Shown here piece after piece: positions 8,240 to 15,188 of a DNA stretch of 25,022 nucleotides. The DNA comes from DASTOB01 sp035720425. Its GTDB lineage: Bacteria > Chloroflexota > Limnocylindria > Limnocylindrales > CSP1-4. Within the stretch, counting starts at the first letter, position 1, and each line of letters starts with the position of its first letter. The notes under the pieces are model-generated. The model did not search any database, was not told where the DNA came from, and was given only the letters and a program-made list of their open reading frames with translations. The position numbers were made by a program, and so were the translations under genes. The stretch is from positions 1 to 25,022 of the forward strand of contig DASTOB010000214.1 of the NCBI GenBank assembly GCA_035720425.1. The letters run 5' to 3'.

Positions 8240-9133
8240 GTGGACGCCCACCTCGTCGACGCGACGTATGAGCTGTTCCGCGCGCACTACGCGCCGCGCC
8301 CCCCGGTACTCGGTCGCGACGGCGTCGTCCTGTCCGGGGTATCCGGTCTCGTCGAGCAGCTCCTGTTCCTGCTCCGCGAGCAGGGCGCGACGCACGTCGG
8401 TTGTGCGACCGACCGGGTCATCGAGTCGTTCCGCAACGACCTGTTCGCCGCCTACAAGTCGTCGGCCGGGATGCCGCCGGAGCTGCTCGGCCAGTTCCCG
8501 GTCGCCGAGGAGGCGATCGAGGCCCTCGGAATCGTGCTTTGGCCGATGGTCGAGTTCGAGGCGGACGACGCGATCGCCGCCGCGGCCCTCCGCTTCGCTG
8601 CCGACCCGCGCGTCGAGCGGATCGTCGTGTGCACCCCAGACAAGGACATGGCCCAGCTCGTGCGGGACGGCCGGATCGTGCTGTGGGACCGGCGCCGCGA
8701 GTTGATCTACGACGACGAAGCGGTTCGCGCCAAGTGGGGCGTGGCGCCGGCGTCGATCCCCGACTGGCTCGCGCTCGTCGGCGATTCATCGGACGGCTAC
8801 CCGGGTTTGCCCGGCTGGGGTGCGAAGTCGGCGGCTGCCGTGCTCGCCCGATACGGGTCGCTCGAGGAGGTTCCCGCCCGCGCGTCCGAGTGGGACGTCC
8901 CGGGGCTGCGCGGCGCCGTCGTCCTGGCGGCGACGCTTCGGGCCCAGTGGTCCGATGCCCTCCTCTACCGCGACCTGGCCCGCCTGCGGACGGCCGACGA
9001 CGGGGTCGCCATCCCGCAGCGCGACGTCGACGAGCTGCGCTGGGATGGGGCGCCGCGCGCCGTGTGGGAGGCGTTCTGCGACCGCTGGGGCCTCGTCCGG
9101 CTCCGCGCCCGCCCTCACCGCTGGCGGGCATAG
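8240..9133 (+). CDS. Stand-alone 5'-3' exonuclease (FEN/Pol I N-terminal type)
   Basis: The 297-residue protein matches the structure-specific 5' nuclease domain found at the N-terminus of DNA polymerase I, without a polymerase. Metal-binding acids appear in order: Asp7, the EADD cluster (Glu107, Asp109, Asp110), TPDKD (Asp134, Asp136) and GDSSDG (Asp182, Asp185). The helical arch contributes Arg65 and Tyr72-Lys73. The H3TH DNA-binding motif is at about 186-207 (PGLPGWGAKSAAAVL). The usual YKxxR of the arch reads YKSSAGMP here, a small deviation. The family trims flaps and RNA primers, so a repair or replication role is inferred. Start GTG 8240; no strong ribosome site is seen. It is 32 bp after the SRPBCC gene and convergent with the next gene. 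Confidence 0.9.
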   Translation: MDAHLVDATYELFRAHYAPRPPVLGRDGVVLSGVSGLVEQLLFLLREQGATHVGCATDRVIESFRNDLFAAYKSSAGMPPELLGQFPVAEEAIEALGIVLWPMVEFEADDAIAAAALRFAADPRVERIVVCTPDKDMAQLVRDGRIVLWDRRRELIYDDEAVRAKWGVAPASIPDWLALVGDSSDGYPGLPGWGAKSAAAVLARYGSLEEVPARASEWDVPGLRGAVVLAATLRAQWSDALLYRDLARLRTADDGVAIPQRDVDELRWDGAPRAVWEAFCDRWGLVRLRARPHRWRA

Positions 9134-9185
9134 CCGGCGGGCACAGCCGGCCGACGACGCACTGAGCACGCCGACCCGGCGACGA

Positions 9186-10028
9186 CTACCCCGTGATTAG
9201 CCGCAGGAGCTCCGGGAGGTGAGCCGGGGGCGCGGCGAGGACGCCGACGGTCTTCGGTGGCCGCGCGAGGTCGAACCACGGGCCGCCGATCATGTCGGCC
9301 AGGGCGGCGCCGGCGCGCTCCGCGATGAGCCCGGCCGCGGCAACGTCCCACGGGGAGAGCCCGCCCTGCTGGACCATCGCATCGAACCGTCCATTCGCCA
9401 CGTAGGCGAGCGACAGCGCGGCCGAACCCATCTGGCGGGTGATCCGGACGGCACGGCGAACGGCCCGCGAGCGAGAGGCGACCGATCGGCCCGAGAGCGT
9501 CATCGAGATGACGAAGTCGGACAGACGCTCCTTGTCTGACGCGACGATCGGGCGACCGCCGAGCGTAGCCGGGCCGTCCGATGCGGCGGCGAACGTCTCG
9601 TCGCGCATCGGGTCGCGGATCACGCCGACCGCCGGCCTGCCGTCGACGACGAGGCCGATCGCCACGCAGAAGAACGGGATGCCGTTGGCGTAGTTGATCG
9701 TGCCGTCGACAGGGTCGATGACCCAGGTTCGGTTCGGGGTCGCATCGGCGACGACGTGGGCACCGGACTCCTCGGCGAGGATCGCGTCGCCGGGGTAGGT
9801 GGCGCGGATGGCGCCGATGATCAGGTCCTCGGACAGGTGGTCGACCTCCGTCACCACGTCGCGCGCGCTCTTGTAGTCGATCCGCTCGACCCGCTCGTAG
9901 CGTTCGGCGAGCAGCCGCCCGGCTCGTTCGGCCACCTCGATCGCGAACGCGAGCTCGCCGGCGTACGCGCTCAGGCCCGATCCAGCCGCGCTACCACCGG
10001 CGGCGGCGCGACGTTCAGCCGTCGTCAC
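9186..10028 (-). CDS. Inositol monophosphatase family protein
   Basis: This Mg2+-dependent, Li+-sensitive-type phosphatase is 280 residues from GTG 10028. Metal-site motifs are present: Glu86-Glu87 in LAEESG, DPVDGT (Asp105, Asp108, with Gly109-Thr110) and Trp227-Asp228 in PWDVAAAG. The upstream DVVTEVD (57-63) is also typical. Substrates in the family include inositol-1-phosphate, histidinol phosphate, fructose-1,6-bisphosphate and PAP; sequence alone does not decide, so no symbol is given. The GTG start overlaps the stop of the zinc-ribbon gene by four bases, so the two are translationally coupled. In a different frame the region 5' of the start is the zinc-ribbon gene, so longer versions of this ORF are not credible. 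Confidence 0.92.
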   Translation of the reverse strand: MTTAERRAAAGGSAAGSGLSAYAGELAFAIEVAERAGRLLAERYERVERIDYKSARDVVTEVDHLSEDLIIGAIRATYPGDAILAEESGAHVVADATPNRTWVIDPVDGTINYANGIPFFCVAIGLVVDGRPAVGVIRDPMRDETFAAASDGPATLGGRPIVASDKERLSDFVISMTLSGRSVASRSRAVRRAVRITRQMGSAALSLAYVANGRFDAMVQQGGLSPWDVAAAGLIAERAGAALADMIGGPWFDLARPPKTVGVLAAPPAHLPELLRLITG

Positions 10029-10570
10029 GGCGTCGAACACTCCGCGCTCAGCAGCCGCGGCTCCGTGCCGAGCTCGGTCACGGTCGCCGTGACCGTCAGG
10101 GTCTCGCCCGGATCGAGGTTCGGCGTGGTAACAAAGCCCGCCCGCGTGCCCGTCCCCGCGCGATCGCTGATTCGGCACGTCGTCGCGCCGGCGCGGGAAC
10201 CGTCGTTGCGGACCCGAAGCGTGACCGATAGCCCGCCCTCGGCCGCCGACACGCTCGACACCGATGCGCTGAACGGCCCCACGCCCTGGAGTGCCAGCCG
10301 GCCGGCGAGCGCCAGCCCGACGACCGCGAGGACGATCCCGACGAACACGGTCCCGTGAGCCTGGCTCGTGGCCGGCTGGGACAGGCCGAGCGGGTTGCAG
10401 CGCTCGCACATCGCGACATCGAGCGGGACGGGGGAACCGCAGCGGACGCAGGCGTGCGTCGGGGCCGGCACACCACCGTTCGGCGGGCTGTGCTTGGGGG
10501 CCGCGGCCGGCACGCCGGCGTCGAGCGTCTGGATCGGGGTCGTGGGCATGGGCTGCTGCGATGGTGCCAC
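10025..10570 (-). CDS. Zinc-ribbon, single-pass membrane protein with Ig-like outer domain
   Basis: The 181-residue product has a Pro-rich start (1-38), then a zinc ribbon with two CxxC knuckles (Cys41/Cys44 and Cys55/Cys58). One membrane helix follows (about 74-94), then a beta-rich domain (about 100-181) resembling FxLYD or CARDB domains. Cys132 and Cys178 in that domain could form a disulfide. The ribbon would face the cytoplasm and the beta domain the outside. Start GTG 10570 is used here; ATG 10549 is an equally possible start seven codons later. It follows the cspA terminator and overlaps the phosphatase gene by GTGA. The function is unknown; the coupling to a phosphatase may mean shared assembly or only shared transcription. 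Confidence 0.75.
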   Translation of the reverse strand: MAPSQQPMPTTPIQTLDAGVPAAAPKHSPPNGGVPAPTHACVRCGSPVPLDVAMCERCNPLGLSQPATSQAHGTVFVGIVLAVVGLALAGRLALQGVGPFSASVSSVSAAEGGLSVTLRVRNDGSRAGATTCRISDRAGTGTRAGFVTTPNLDPGETLTVTATVTELGTEPRLLSAECSTP

Positions 10571-10582
10571 GCCGGGAACGGA

Positions 10583-10608
10583 AACGCCCCCGGCAAGCCG
10601 GGGGCGTT
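10583..10608 (-). terminator. Intrinsic terminator of cspA
   Basis: AACGCCCCCGG at 10583-10593 is perfectly complementary to CCGGGGGCGTT at 10598-10608, with a 4-nt loop. The minus strand continues into TTTCC. It begins 19 bp after the cspA stop. It also separates cspA from the zinc-ribbon gene, whose start is 13 bp further on. Confidence 0.85.
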
Positions 10609-10626
10609 CGTCGACCGACGGGCGCG

Positions 10627-10848
10627 TCAGCGCGCCGAGGCGGACTCTGCGGCGCGGACGCTGGCCGCGCGGAGCCCCTTGGGGCTCGACTCGATCTCGA
10701 ACTCGACGGCCTCGCCGCCGCTCAGGCGGTCGAAGTCGAGCGAGGCCTGGAGGCCGCCGCGGTGGAAGAAGTACTCCTTCCCGTCCTCGGCCGTGATGAA
10801 GCCGAAGCCGCGGTCAGCGATGACCTTCTTGATGGTGCCGGTGGCCAT
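10627..10848 (-). CDS. cspA: Cold-shock domain protein
   Basis: The 73-residue single-domain OB-fold protein binds single-stranded nucleic acid and acts as an RNA chaperone. It shows the RNP1-type RGFGFI at 13-18 and the RNP2-type YFFHRG at 26-31, with the start MATGTIKKVIADRGFGFI typical of the family. AAAGGGG lies 8 nt before the ATG, and a strong terminator follows. The tail after residue 57 is Ala/Ser/Arg-rich rather than the usual compact end. The likely leader is about 95 nt, in keeping with cold-shock genes, if the promoter noted at 10944-10965 is right. Confidence 0.95.
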   Translation of the reverse strand: MATGTIKKVIADRGFGFITAEDGKEYFFHRGGLQASLDFDRLSGGEAVEFEIESSPKGLRAASVRAAESASAR

Positions 10849-10943
10849 GGGGATGACCCCTTTCCGATGTTCCCGAACGACGAAGCAGACGCACGGTCCG
10901 TTCGAGAAGGGGCCACGCGGAGCGCCGCGCCAAGGGGACGCGA

Positions 10944-10965
10944 CCGATCAAGGGTACTCGATCGG
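10944..10965 (-). promoter_or_regulatory. Palindrome with embedded -10-like TACCCT upstream of cspA
   Basis: CCGATC at 10944-10949 mirrors GATCGG at 10960-10965. Between them the minus strand reads TACCCT (10956-10951), a TAnnnT -10 candidate. An operator overlapping the cspA promoter would look like this. There is no convincing -35. Confidence 0.3.
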
Positions 10966-11014
10966 CGGCGTTGAGTCCCGCGCCAGCCCAGTCCGCCCCC
11001 CGCGCAGACGCGGT

Positions 11015-11893
11015 TCAGCGCCGCGACGCCGCCTCGACGAGCGCGTCGACATCGGCGCTCGTCCGCGCCGTGACCGTCACCTCGTCCGCTCCCACCGCCT
11101 GCCAGCGCGCGAGTTCCTCGGCCGGTCGTTCCAGCCACGGGCTGCCGCGGAGCGCGTCCTGCCCTGATCGGCCGGCACCGAAGCCGACCACGACGAGTTG
11201 ATCGCGACGGTCGCGGCCGGCTGAGGCGAGGGCTTCGAGGTAGCGCGGGAGGAGGCGCTCGAAGGCGTCCGACTCGGCCGCCCACCCGTCCCCGACGCGG
11301 GCCGCCAGCCGCACGCCGGCCGGCGTCCGCGCCCCGACGAGGATCGGCGGGACGGGTTCCGGGCGCGGATACGCATGCGCCTCTGCGAGCGGGTAGAAGT
11401 GGCCGTTCACCGTCACGGGCCCACCCGCGAACAGCGCCCGAAGGACCCCGATCGCCTCCTCGAGTCGTGCGGCGCGCTCCGCGGGCTCGGGGAACGGGAT
11501 GCCGTAGGCGGCGTGTTCCGCTGCGTGGCCGCCGATGCCGATGCCGAGGCGGAGCCGGCCACCGCTCGCCTGCTGGAGCGTGGCCGCCATGCGGGCGAGG
11601 ACTGCCGGGTGGCGGTTCATCACGTTGAGGACGAACGTACCGAGCTGGGCGCGTCGGGTCACCACCGCCGCGGCCGACAGGAGCGTCCACGCCTCGAGCA
11701 CCGGCGTCGCCCGATCGCGACCCTTGCTGACGAAGTGGTCCCACGTCCAGATCGCGTGGTAACCGGCCTCGTCGAGTCGGCGTGCGCTGTCGAGCCACCA
11801 CGCGGCATCGACGCCGATCGGCCCGAGCGTCACTCCGATCGGAAGACCCCTCACAGCCGATCCGCCGATGGCGTCACCGCCCGACGTGGTCAT
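11015..11893 (-). CDS. LLM-class (luciferase-like) oxidoreductase, probably F420-dependent
   Basis: The 292-residue TIM-barrel protein of the bacterial luciferase superfamily starts with the first strand LPIGVTLGPIG (17-27). It contains AIWTWDHF (48-54), LGTFVLNVMNRHPAVLA (84-100) and SGGRLRLGIGIGG (110-122), the classic pattern of F420-dependent members. The presence of F420 genes in the same window supports F420 over FMN, but the substrate is unknown. ATG 11893 is chosen because the barrel begins soon after. The frame stays open to 12136, but those extra codons are a 15-bp tandem array giving an Arg/Gly/Ser-rich tail. It lies downstream of mtnP on the same strand with a 517-bp gap, so cotranscription is doubtful. 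Confidence 0.88.
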   Translation of the reverse strand: MTTSGGDAIGGSAVRGLPIGVTLGPIGVDAAWWLDSARRLDEAGYHAIWTWDHFVSKGRDRATPVLEAWTLLSAAAVVTRRAQLGTFVLNVMNRHPAVLARMAATLQQASGGRLRLGIGIGGHAAEHAAYGIPFPEPAERAARLEEAIGVLRALFAGGPVTVNGHFYPLAEAHAYPRPEPVPPILVGARTPAGVRLAARVGDGWAAESDAFERLLPRYLEALASAGRDRRDQLVVVGFGAGRSGQDALRGSPWLERPAEELARWQAVGADEVTVTARTSADVDALVEAASRR

Positions 11894-11905
11894 GCCCGAT
11901 CCCGG

Positions 11906-12070
11906 CGGACCGGATCCCGGCCCGCTCGATGCCCGCGGGCCCGGTCCCCGTCCGCGAGATCCCTGCCGGCCCGAGCCCCGCCCGCCGGATCGCTGTCGGC
12001 CCGAACCCCGCCCGCGAGATCCCTGCCGACACGATCCCCGCCGGCCCGAGCCCCGCTCGCCGGATCCTGC
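11906..12070. repeat. Minisatellite, eleven 15-bp units
   Basis: Units alternate between two related forms, CCGGCCCGAGCCCCG and CCCGCGAGATCCCTG, with a few substitutions. Eleven units fill 165 bp without a gap. Because 15 is a multiple of three, the array is open in several frames, including the LLM frame, where it would encode Gly/Ser/Arg pentapeptides. Confidence 0.8.
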
Positions 12071-12223
12071 CAGATTGTCGCCCGGTGACCGGTAGGCACG
12101 GTTCGGCCCTCGATCAGGCCCACGCGAGGCCCGCAATTAGCCGCCGGCGTCAAACTCGACCCGCAGCGCCGGCGCCGCCAAGCCAGCAACAGCGCCCAAC
12201 TGTCACGGGGCGAGAATCTGGCA
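12068..12223. repeat. Inverted-repeat module, 156 bp
   Basis: The left arm at 12068-12089 begins TGCCAGATTGTCGCCC. The right arm, read as reverse complement from 12223 to 12201, begins TGCCAGATTCTCGCCC. The 22-bp arms match at 20 positions and continue to GTGAC in both. Similarity ends abruptly outside TGCC on both sides. No flanking target duplication is evident and the interior shows no gene. Confidence 0.65.
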
Positions 12224-12290
12224 AGGTGGAGCGTAACCCGCGGACGGGCGCGGTCGGCGGTGAGCAATCGAGCCTGCCGATGCCGACGAC

Positions 12291-12352
12291 CGGCGACCGA
12301 CGGCGACCGGCGACCGACGGCGACCGACGGCGACCGGCGACCGACGGCGACC
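12291..12352. repeat. 27-bp tandem array, 2.3 perfect copies
   Basis: Positions 12291-12317 and 12318-12344 are identical 27-mers, and 12345-12352 begin a third. Each 27-mer is itself built from GGCGACCGAC and GGCGACC blocks, so the array grew by nested duplication. Confidence 0.85.
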
Positions 12353-12410
12353 AAGCCGAAGCCCACGGCGGACCGCGGCCGACGGACCGACGGCCACCGG
12401 ACGACCAACC

Positions 12411-13259
12411 CTACAGTCCGGTCTCGAACAGGCGCACATCTTCCGGCGACGCGGCGTGACCGTCGCCACGCGTCGGCTCGAGCGCGGCGCGCGCTCCGAG
12501 CGCATCGAGGTCGGCCGGGAACCGACGGATCATCTCGAGCACGACCTTCTGGATCCGCTCCGCGTTCTGCTGGAACACCTCGAGCACGGACTGCGCGTCG
12601 ACCGCCTCCGTGCCCTCGTGGACGCCGGCGTCGTAATCCGTGATGAGCGAGATGTTGACGACGGCCATCCCGAGCTCGCGGCACAGCCACGCCTCCGGGT
12701 ACTGGGTCATGTTGATGACCTCCCAGCCGGCGTCGCTGAACCATCTCGACTCCGCCTTCGTCGAGAACCGCGGCCCCTCGATGACCACGACCGTGCCCCG
12801 TTCGTGAAGCGGGATCCCGTGCTCGCGAATCACGTCGATCGCGATCTGCCGAAGTTCCGGCGAGTACGTGTCGGCCGACGACAGGTGCGTGACCACCGGG
12901 CCGTCGTAGAACGTGTGCGGTCGGGCCCGCGTGCGGTCCACGAACTGGTCGCACACGACGAAGTCGCCCGGGCGAACACCGAGCTGGAGCGATCCGGCCG
13001 CGCACGGCGAGATGACGGCCTTGACGCCGAGCGAGCGCATCGCCCAGACGTTCGCCCGGTAGTTGATCAGGTGCGGCGGGATCGTGTGGCGCCGACCGTG
13101 GCGGGGCAGGAACGCGACCCGGCGCGAGCCCACCGAGGCGAGGAAGAACGAGTCCGACGGTGGCCCGTACGGCGTGTCGACCTTGATCTCGCGCACGTCG
13201 TCGAGGAGCGAGTAGAACCCCGACCCGCCGAACACCCCGATCTCCGCCCTGTCCGACAC
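12411..13259 (-). CDS. mtnP: S-methyl-5'-thioadenosine phosphorylase
   Basis: It splits methylthioadenosine with phosphate into adenine and methylthioribose-1-phosphate, in methionine and purine salvage. From GTG 13259 the protein is 282 residues. Phosphate- and ribose-site motifs are visible: GGSGFY (11-16), RHGRRHTIPP (53-62), INYRANVWAM (65-74) and EGPRFSTKAE (161-170). NMTQYPEA (183-190) holds the ribose-contacting Met. TDYD (207-210) is the 6-aminopurine signature; purine nucleoside phosphorylases of the same fold usually have Asn here. GGGAG nine bases before GTG 13259 favours it over the TTG at 13280. The tail after about 255 is a variable extension. Upstream on the same strand is the orphan membrane protein, 96 bp away. 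Confidence 0.93.
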   Translation of the reverse strand: MSDRAEIGVFGGSGFYSLLDDVREIKVDTPYGPPSDSFFLASVGSRRVAFLPRHGRRHTIPPHLINYRANVWAMRSLGVKAVISPCAAGSLQLGVRPGDFVVCDQFVDRTRARPHTFYDGPVVTHLSSADTYSPELRQIAIDVIREHGIPLHERGTVVVIEGPRFSTKAESRWFSDAGWEVINMTQYPEAWLCRELGMAVVNISLITDYDAGVHEGTEAVDAQSVLEVFQQNAERIQKVVLEMIRRFPADLDALGARAALEPTRGDGHAASPEDVRLFETGL

Positions 13260-13355
13260 CGATCCGATCTCCCGCTGCAAGCCGTGAGCGCGGATTCTCG
13301 CACGTCGGGCGGAACGCGGACCAGCGTGTGGGTCGTGAGCGCACCCTGCGATCGG

Positions 13356-14075
13356 TCAGGAGGCCCCGACGCCTAGCGACATGATGTGCATCGCCGGCAC
13401 GATCCAGACCGTCGCGCCCGCCTCGGGACGCGAGACGTAGACCGCCTCGCCGTCGCGGAACACGAGGTAGAGGTCGATGTACTGCCACGCGCCGGACACT
13501 TCGACACCGCCGTCGAGCCCGCCGACGGCCGTCCTGCTCGTGAGCACGATCGGCGTCTGAAATCTCGCGTCATCCCGGATCAGCCGGCCGGACTCGTAAC
13601 CGGTCTGGAACGCGGCAAGGAGCGCGACCGCAGCGAACAAGACGAGCCGCGCCCGTGCGCCGAGCCAGCGCCGTCGGTGGGCGGCGAAGAGCGACACCCC
13701 GCCGACGACAGTGACCACCGGCCCGACGAACCCGCCCGTGATGGTGTCGACGACGAGAAACCCGATCGCGAGGGTTGCGACGATGCCGGCTGCCACCTGG
13801 GCCCGTCGCCGGCGGATCCGTCGGGCGATTGATTCGAGCCCGTACACGAGCGTCGCGAGAACGGCGACCTGATAGAGGACCGTGTCGGACCGGAGGGCGG
13901 CCGTCAGGGGATCGAGCCGTACGAGCGGGGCGGGCACGTTCCAGGCCATGAGGTACGCGATCGTCGAGAGGATCCCGGCCCCAGCAAGCACCGCCGACGC
14001 GAGGCCGATGATGCTCGCGTACTTGGCGATCTCATCAACGTCGAAGCGGAGCGTGAGGGTTCGCTCGTCGCCCAT
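13356..14075 (-). CDS. Membrane protein of unknown function with C-terminal soluble domain
   Basis: The 239-residue product has a short charged start (1-17) and about five hydrophobic segments (19-45, 66-84, 93-110, 112-132, 143-160). The segments are separated by Arg-rich loops (RRIRRRR at 85-91, HRRRW at 133-137), so those loops probably face the cytoplasm. Residues 173-239 form a soluble part with beta character (IVLTSRTAVGG, SGAWQYIDLYLVFRDG, ATVWIVPA). ATG 14075 is chosen because the gene-like region begins there, with AAAGGGCAGG upstream. I recognise no family. It is divergent from the DUF5668 gene across 153 bp of repeat-bearing promoter DNA and lies upstream of mtnP. Confidence 0.7.
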   Translation of the reverse strand: MGDERTLTLRFDVDEIAKYASIIGLASAVLAGAGILSTIAYLMAWNVPAPLVRLDPLTAALRSDTVLYQVAVLATLVYGLESIARRIRRRRAQVAAGIVATLAIGFLVVDTITGGFVGPVVTVVGGVSLFAAHRRRWLGARARLVLFAAVALLAAFQTGYESGRLIRDDARFQTPIVLTSRTAVGGLDGGVEVSGAWQYIDLYLVFRDGEAVYVSRPEAGATVWIVPAMHIMSLGVGAS

Positions 14076-14168
14076 CGTTCGCCTGCCCTTTCTGATCAGG
14101 TCGTGATCCGTCGGGCGAACGATCGCCCGCCGTCGCGCGCGCCACGAGCGGTGACCCGGTCGTTCGCC
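14074..14168. promoter_or_regulatory. Repeated CGTTCGCC half-sites in a divergent promoter region
   Basis: ATCGTTCGCC at 14074-14083 is mirrored by GGCGAACGAT at 14114-14123, a perfect 10-bp inverted repeat that overlaps the minus-strand start codon. A third CGTTCGCC is at 14161-14168. The middle copy also sits inside a short palindrome, GGGCGA-ACGA-TCGCCC (14113-14128). The set would suit a regulator acting on both divergent genes. Confidence 0.4.
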
Positions 14169-14202
14169 GCTCAGTTCCCGCCACGCTCGTCGATCGGCGC
14201 CG

Positions 14203-14222
14203 TACGATGACCGGACAGGAGG
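14203..14222 (+). promoter_or_regulatory. -10 box and ribosome site of the DUF5668 gene
   Basis: TACGAT at 14203-14208 is a good -10 candidate. AGGAGG at 14217-14222 is a strong ribosome binding site 6 nt before ATG 14229. A start near 14215 would leave a very short leader. No -35 is evident. Confidence 0.5.
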
Positions 14223-14228
14223 CGCCCG

Positions 14229-14468
14229 ATGACGGAACCGATGCAACCGAACCCGACCGAAACAACTCGCGACCGATGGCGGAAGGCAGGCGACACCGGC
14301 TCGCTCGTGTGGGGCTTCGTTCTCCTCGCGATCGGCGGCTGGTTCTTCATCGAGCACACGCTCGGCTACGACCTGCCACGGATCGACTGGGGAACGGTCT
14401 GGCCGATCGTGCTGATCGTCATCGGCGGCTGGATCATCCTGCGCGCGGCCGGCCGCCGATCCGCGTAA
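14229..14468 (+). CDS. Small two-pass membrane protein, DUF5668 / LiaI-LiaF-like
   Basis: The 79-residue protein has a hydrophilic start (1-24) and two membrane helices (about 25-43 and 54-73). The loop between them, HTLGYDLPRIDWGTVWP, contains the W-x-x-x-W-P pattern typical of the LiaI-LiaF-like transmembrane region. In Firmicutes such proteins sit with envelope-stress regulators; no such regulator is seen next to this copy, so its role is open. The ribosome site AGGAGG fixes the start. It is followed after 25 bp by the DUF1684 gene on the same strand, and those 25 bp repeat ATCCGCGT. Confidence 0.82.
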   Translation: MTEPMQPNPTETTRDRWRKAGDTGSLVWGFVLLAIGGWFFIEHTLGYDLPRIDWGTVWPIVLIVIGGWIILRAAGRRSA

Positions 14469-14493
14469 TCCGCGTCACCCGCGACCGATCCGC

Positions 14494-15186
14494 GTGACCG
14501 AGACCGCTGCCGACACCCTCTGGCTGGCCGACTGGCGCCGCCAGGTCGCGGCGCTGTACGCCGACGTCCGGAGCCGCGCGGGCTCGGATCCGGTGGCCGC
14601 CTGGGAGCACTGGCGCGCGGAGCGCGAGCGGCTGTATCGAACGCATCCCCAGTCCCCGGTCCCGGCCGCGGAGCGGGCGGCGTTTCGGGCGCGGCACTTC
14701 CCGTACGATCCGGCCCTTCGGTTCGAGGCGCTTGCCGTCGAACCGGCGCCGGCACAGCCGGCGCCGTCGGACGCTGGGATTCCGTCGGACGCCGGGGCGC
14801 TGTCGGCCACCGGCGCCGTGTCGGCCATCCTCCCGGTCTCGGACGGCGGCGCGATGTCGTTCACCCGTATCGGCCGGGTCGAGGTCCCGTTCCCGCAGGG
14901 CAGCCGGCCGCTGGCCGTGTACTGGATGGCCGGTTATGCGGGTGGGCTGTTCCTCCCGTTTCGCGACGCCACCAACGGGGCCGAAACGTACGCCGCCGGT
15001 CGCTATGCGCTCGACGCGGCGAAGAGCGCCGACCTCGGCGGCGACCCGGTGGCCGGCACGCTCGTCGTCGACTTCAATTTCGCGTTCCAGCCGTCCTGCG
15101 CGTTCGATCCGCGCTGGGCCTGCCCGCTCGCGCCGCCGGAGAACCGGCTCGACCTCCCGGTTCGGGCCGGCGAGCGCCTGACCTGA
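14494..15186 (+). CDS. DUF1684 family protein
   Basis: The 230-residue product shows the DUF1684 pattern: an N-terminal WRxxRxxxxxxHPQSP segment (40-54), FPYDPALRF (69-77), and a C-terminal core with GRYALDA (169-175). The core ends in VVDFNFAFQPSCAFD (191-205) and CPLAPPENRLDLPVRAGE (210-227). The DFN-A-Y/F-xPxCA and CPLxPPxNxL pieces are the family's most conserved parts; Cys202 and Cys210 are the two conserved cysteines. The biochemical function is unknown. An Ala/Pro/Ser-rich insert (82-113) separates the two halves, longer than usual. Start GTG 14494. The stop is only 2 bp before the GNAT gene, so the two are one transcript. Confidence 0.85.
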   Translation: MTETAADTLWLADWRRQVAALYADVRSRAGSDPVAAWEHWRAERERLYRTHPQSPVPAAERAAFRARHFPYDPALRFEALAVEPAPAQPAPSDAGIPSDAGALSATGAVSAILPVSDGGAMSFTRIGRVEVPFPQGSRPLAVYWMAGYAGGLFLPFRDATNGAETYAAGRYALDAAKSADLGGDPVAGTLVVDFNFAFQPSCAFDPRWACPLAPPENRLDLPVRAGERLT

Positions 15187-15188
15187 GC

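Larger units (their letters stand above)
11894..12410. other. Gene-free spacer of 517 bp holding two tandem arrays and an inverted-repeat module
   Basis: Between the LLM start and the mtnP stop I see no credible gene. The spacer contains, left to right, a 15-bp array (11906-12070), an inverted-repeat module (12068-12223) and a 27-bp array (12291-12352). Long open frames here are repeat translations. Confidence 0.7.

Noticed and set aside
9131..9152. Bidirectional terminator between the exonuclease and phosphatase genes (two GCCGGC)
   Set aside because: GCCGGC is self-complementary and very common at this G+C content, and there is no T-run on either strand.
12291..12352. CRISPR-like direct repeats
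   Set aside because: Units are head to tail with no spacers between them; the same holds for every array in the window.
11890..13488. 532-codon minus-strand frame across mtnP and the spacer
   Set aside because: It is out of frame with mtnP, whose motifs are complete, and elsewhere is Arg/Gly repeat translation.
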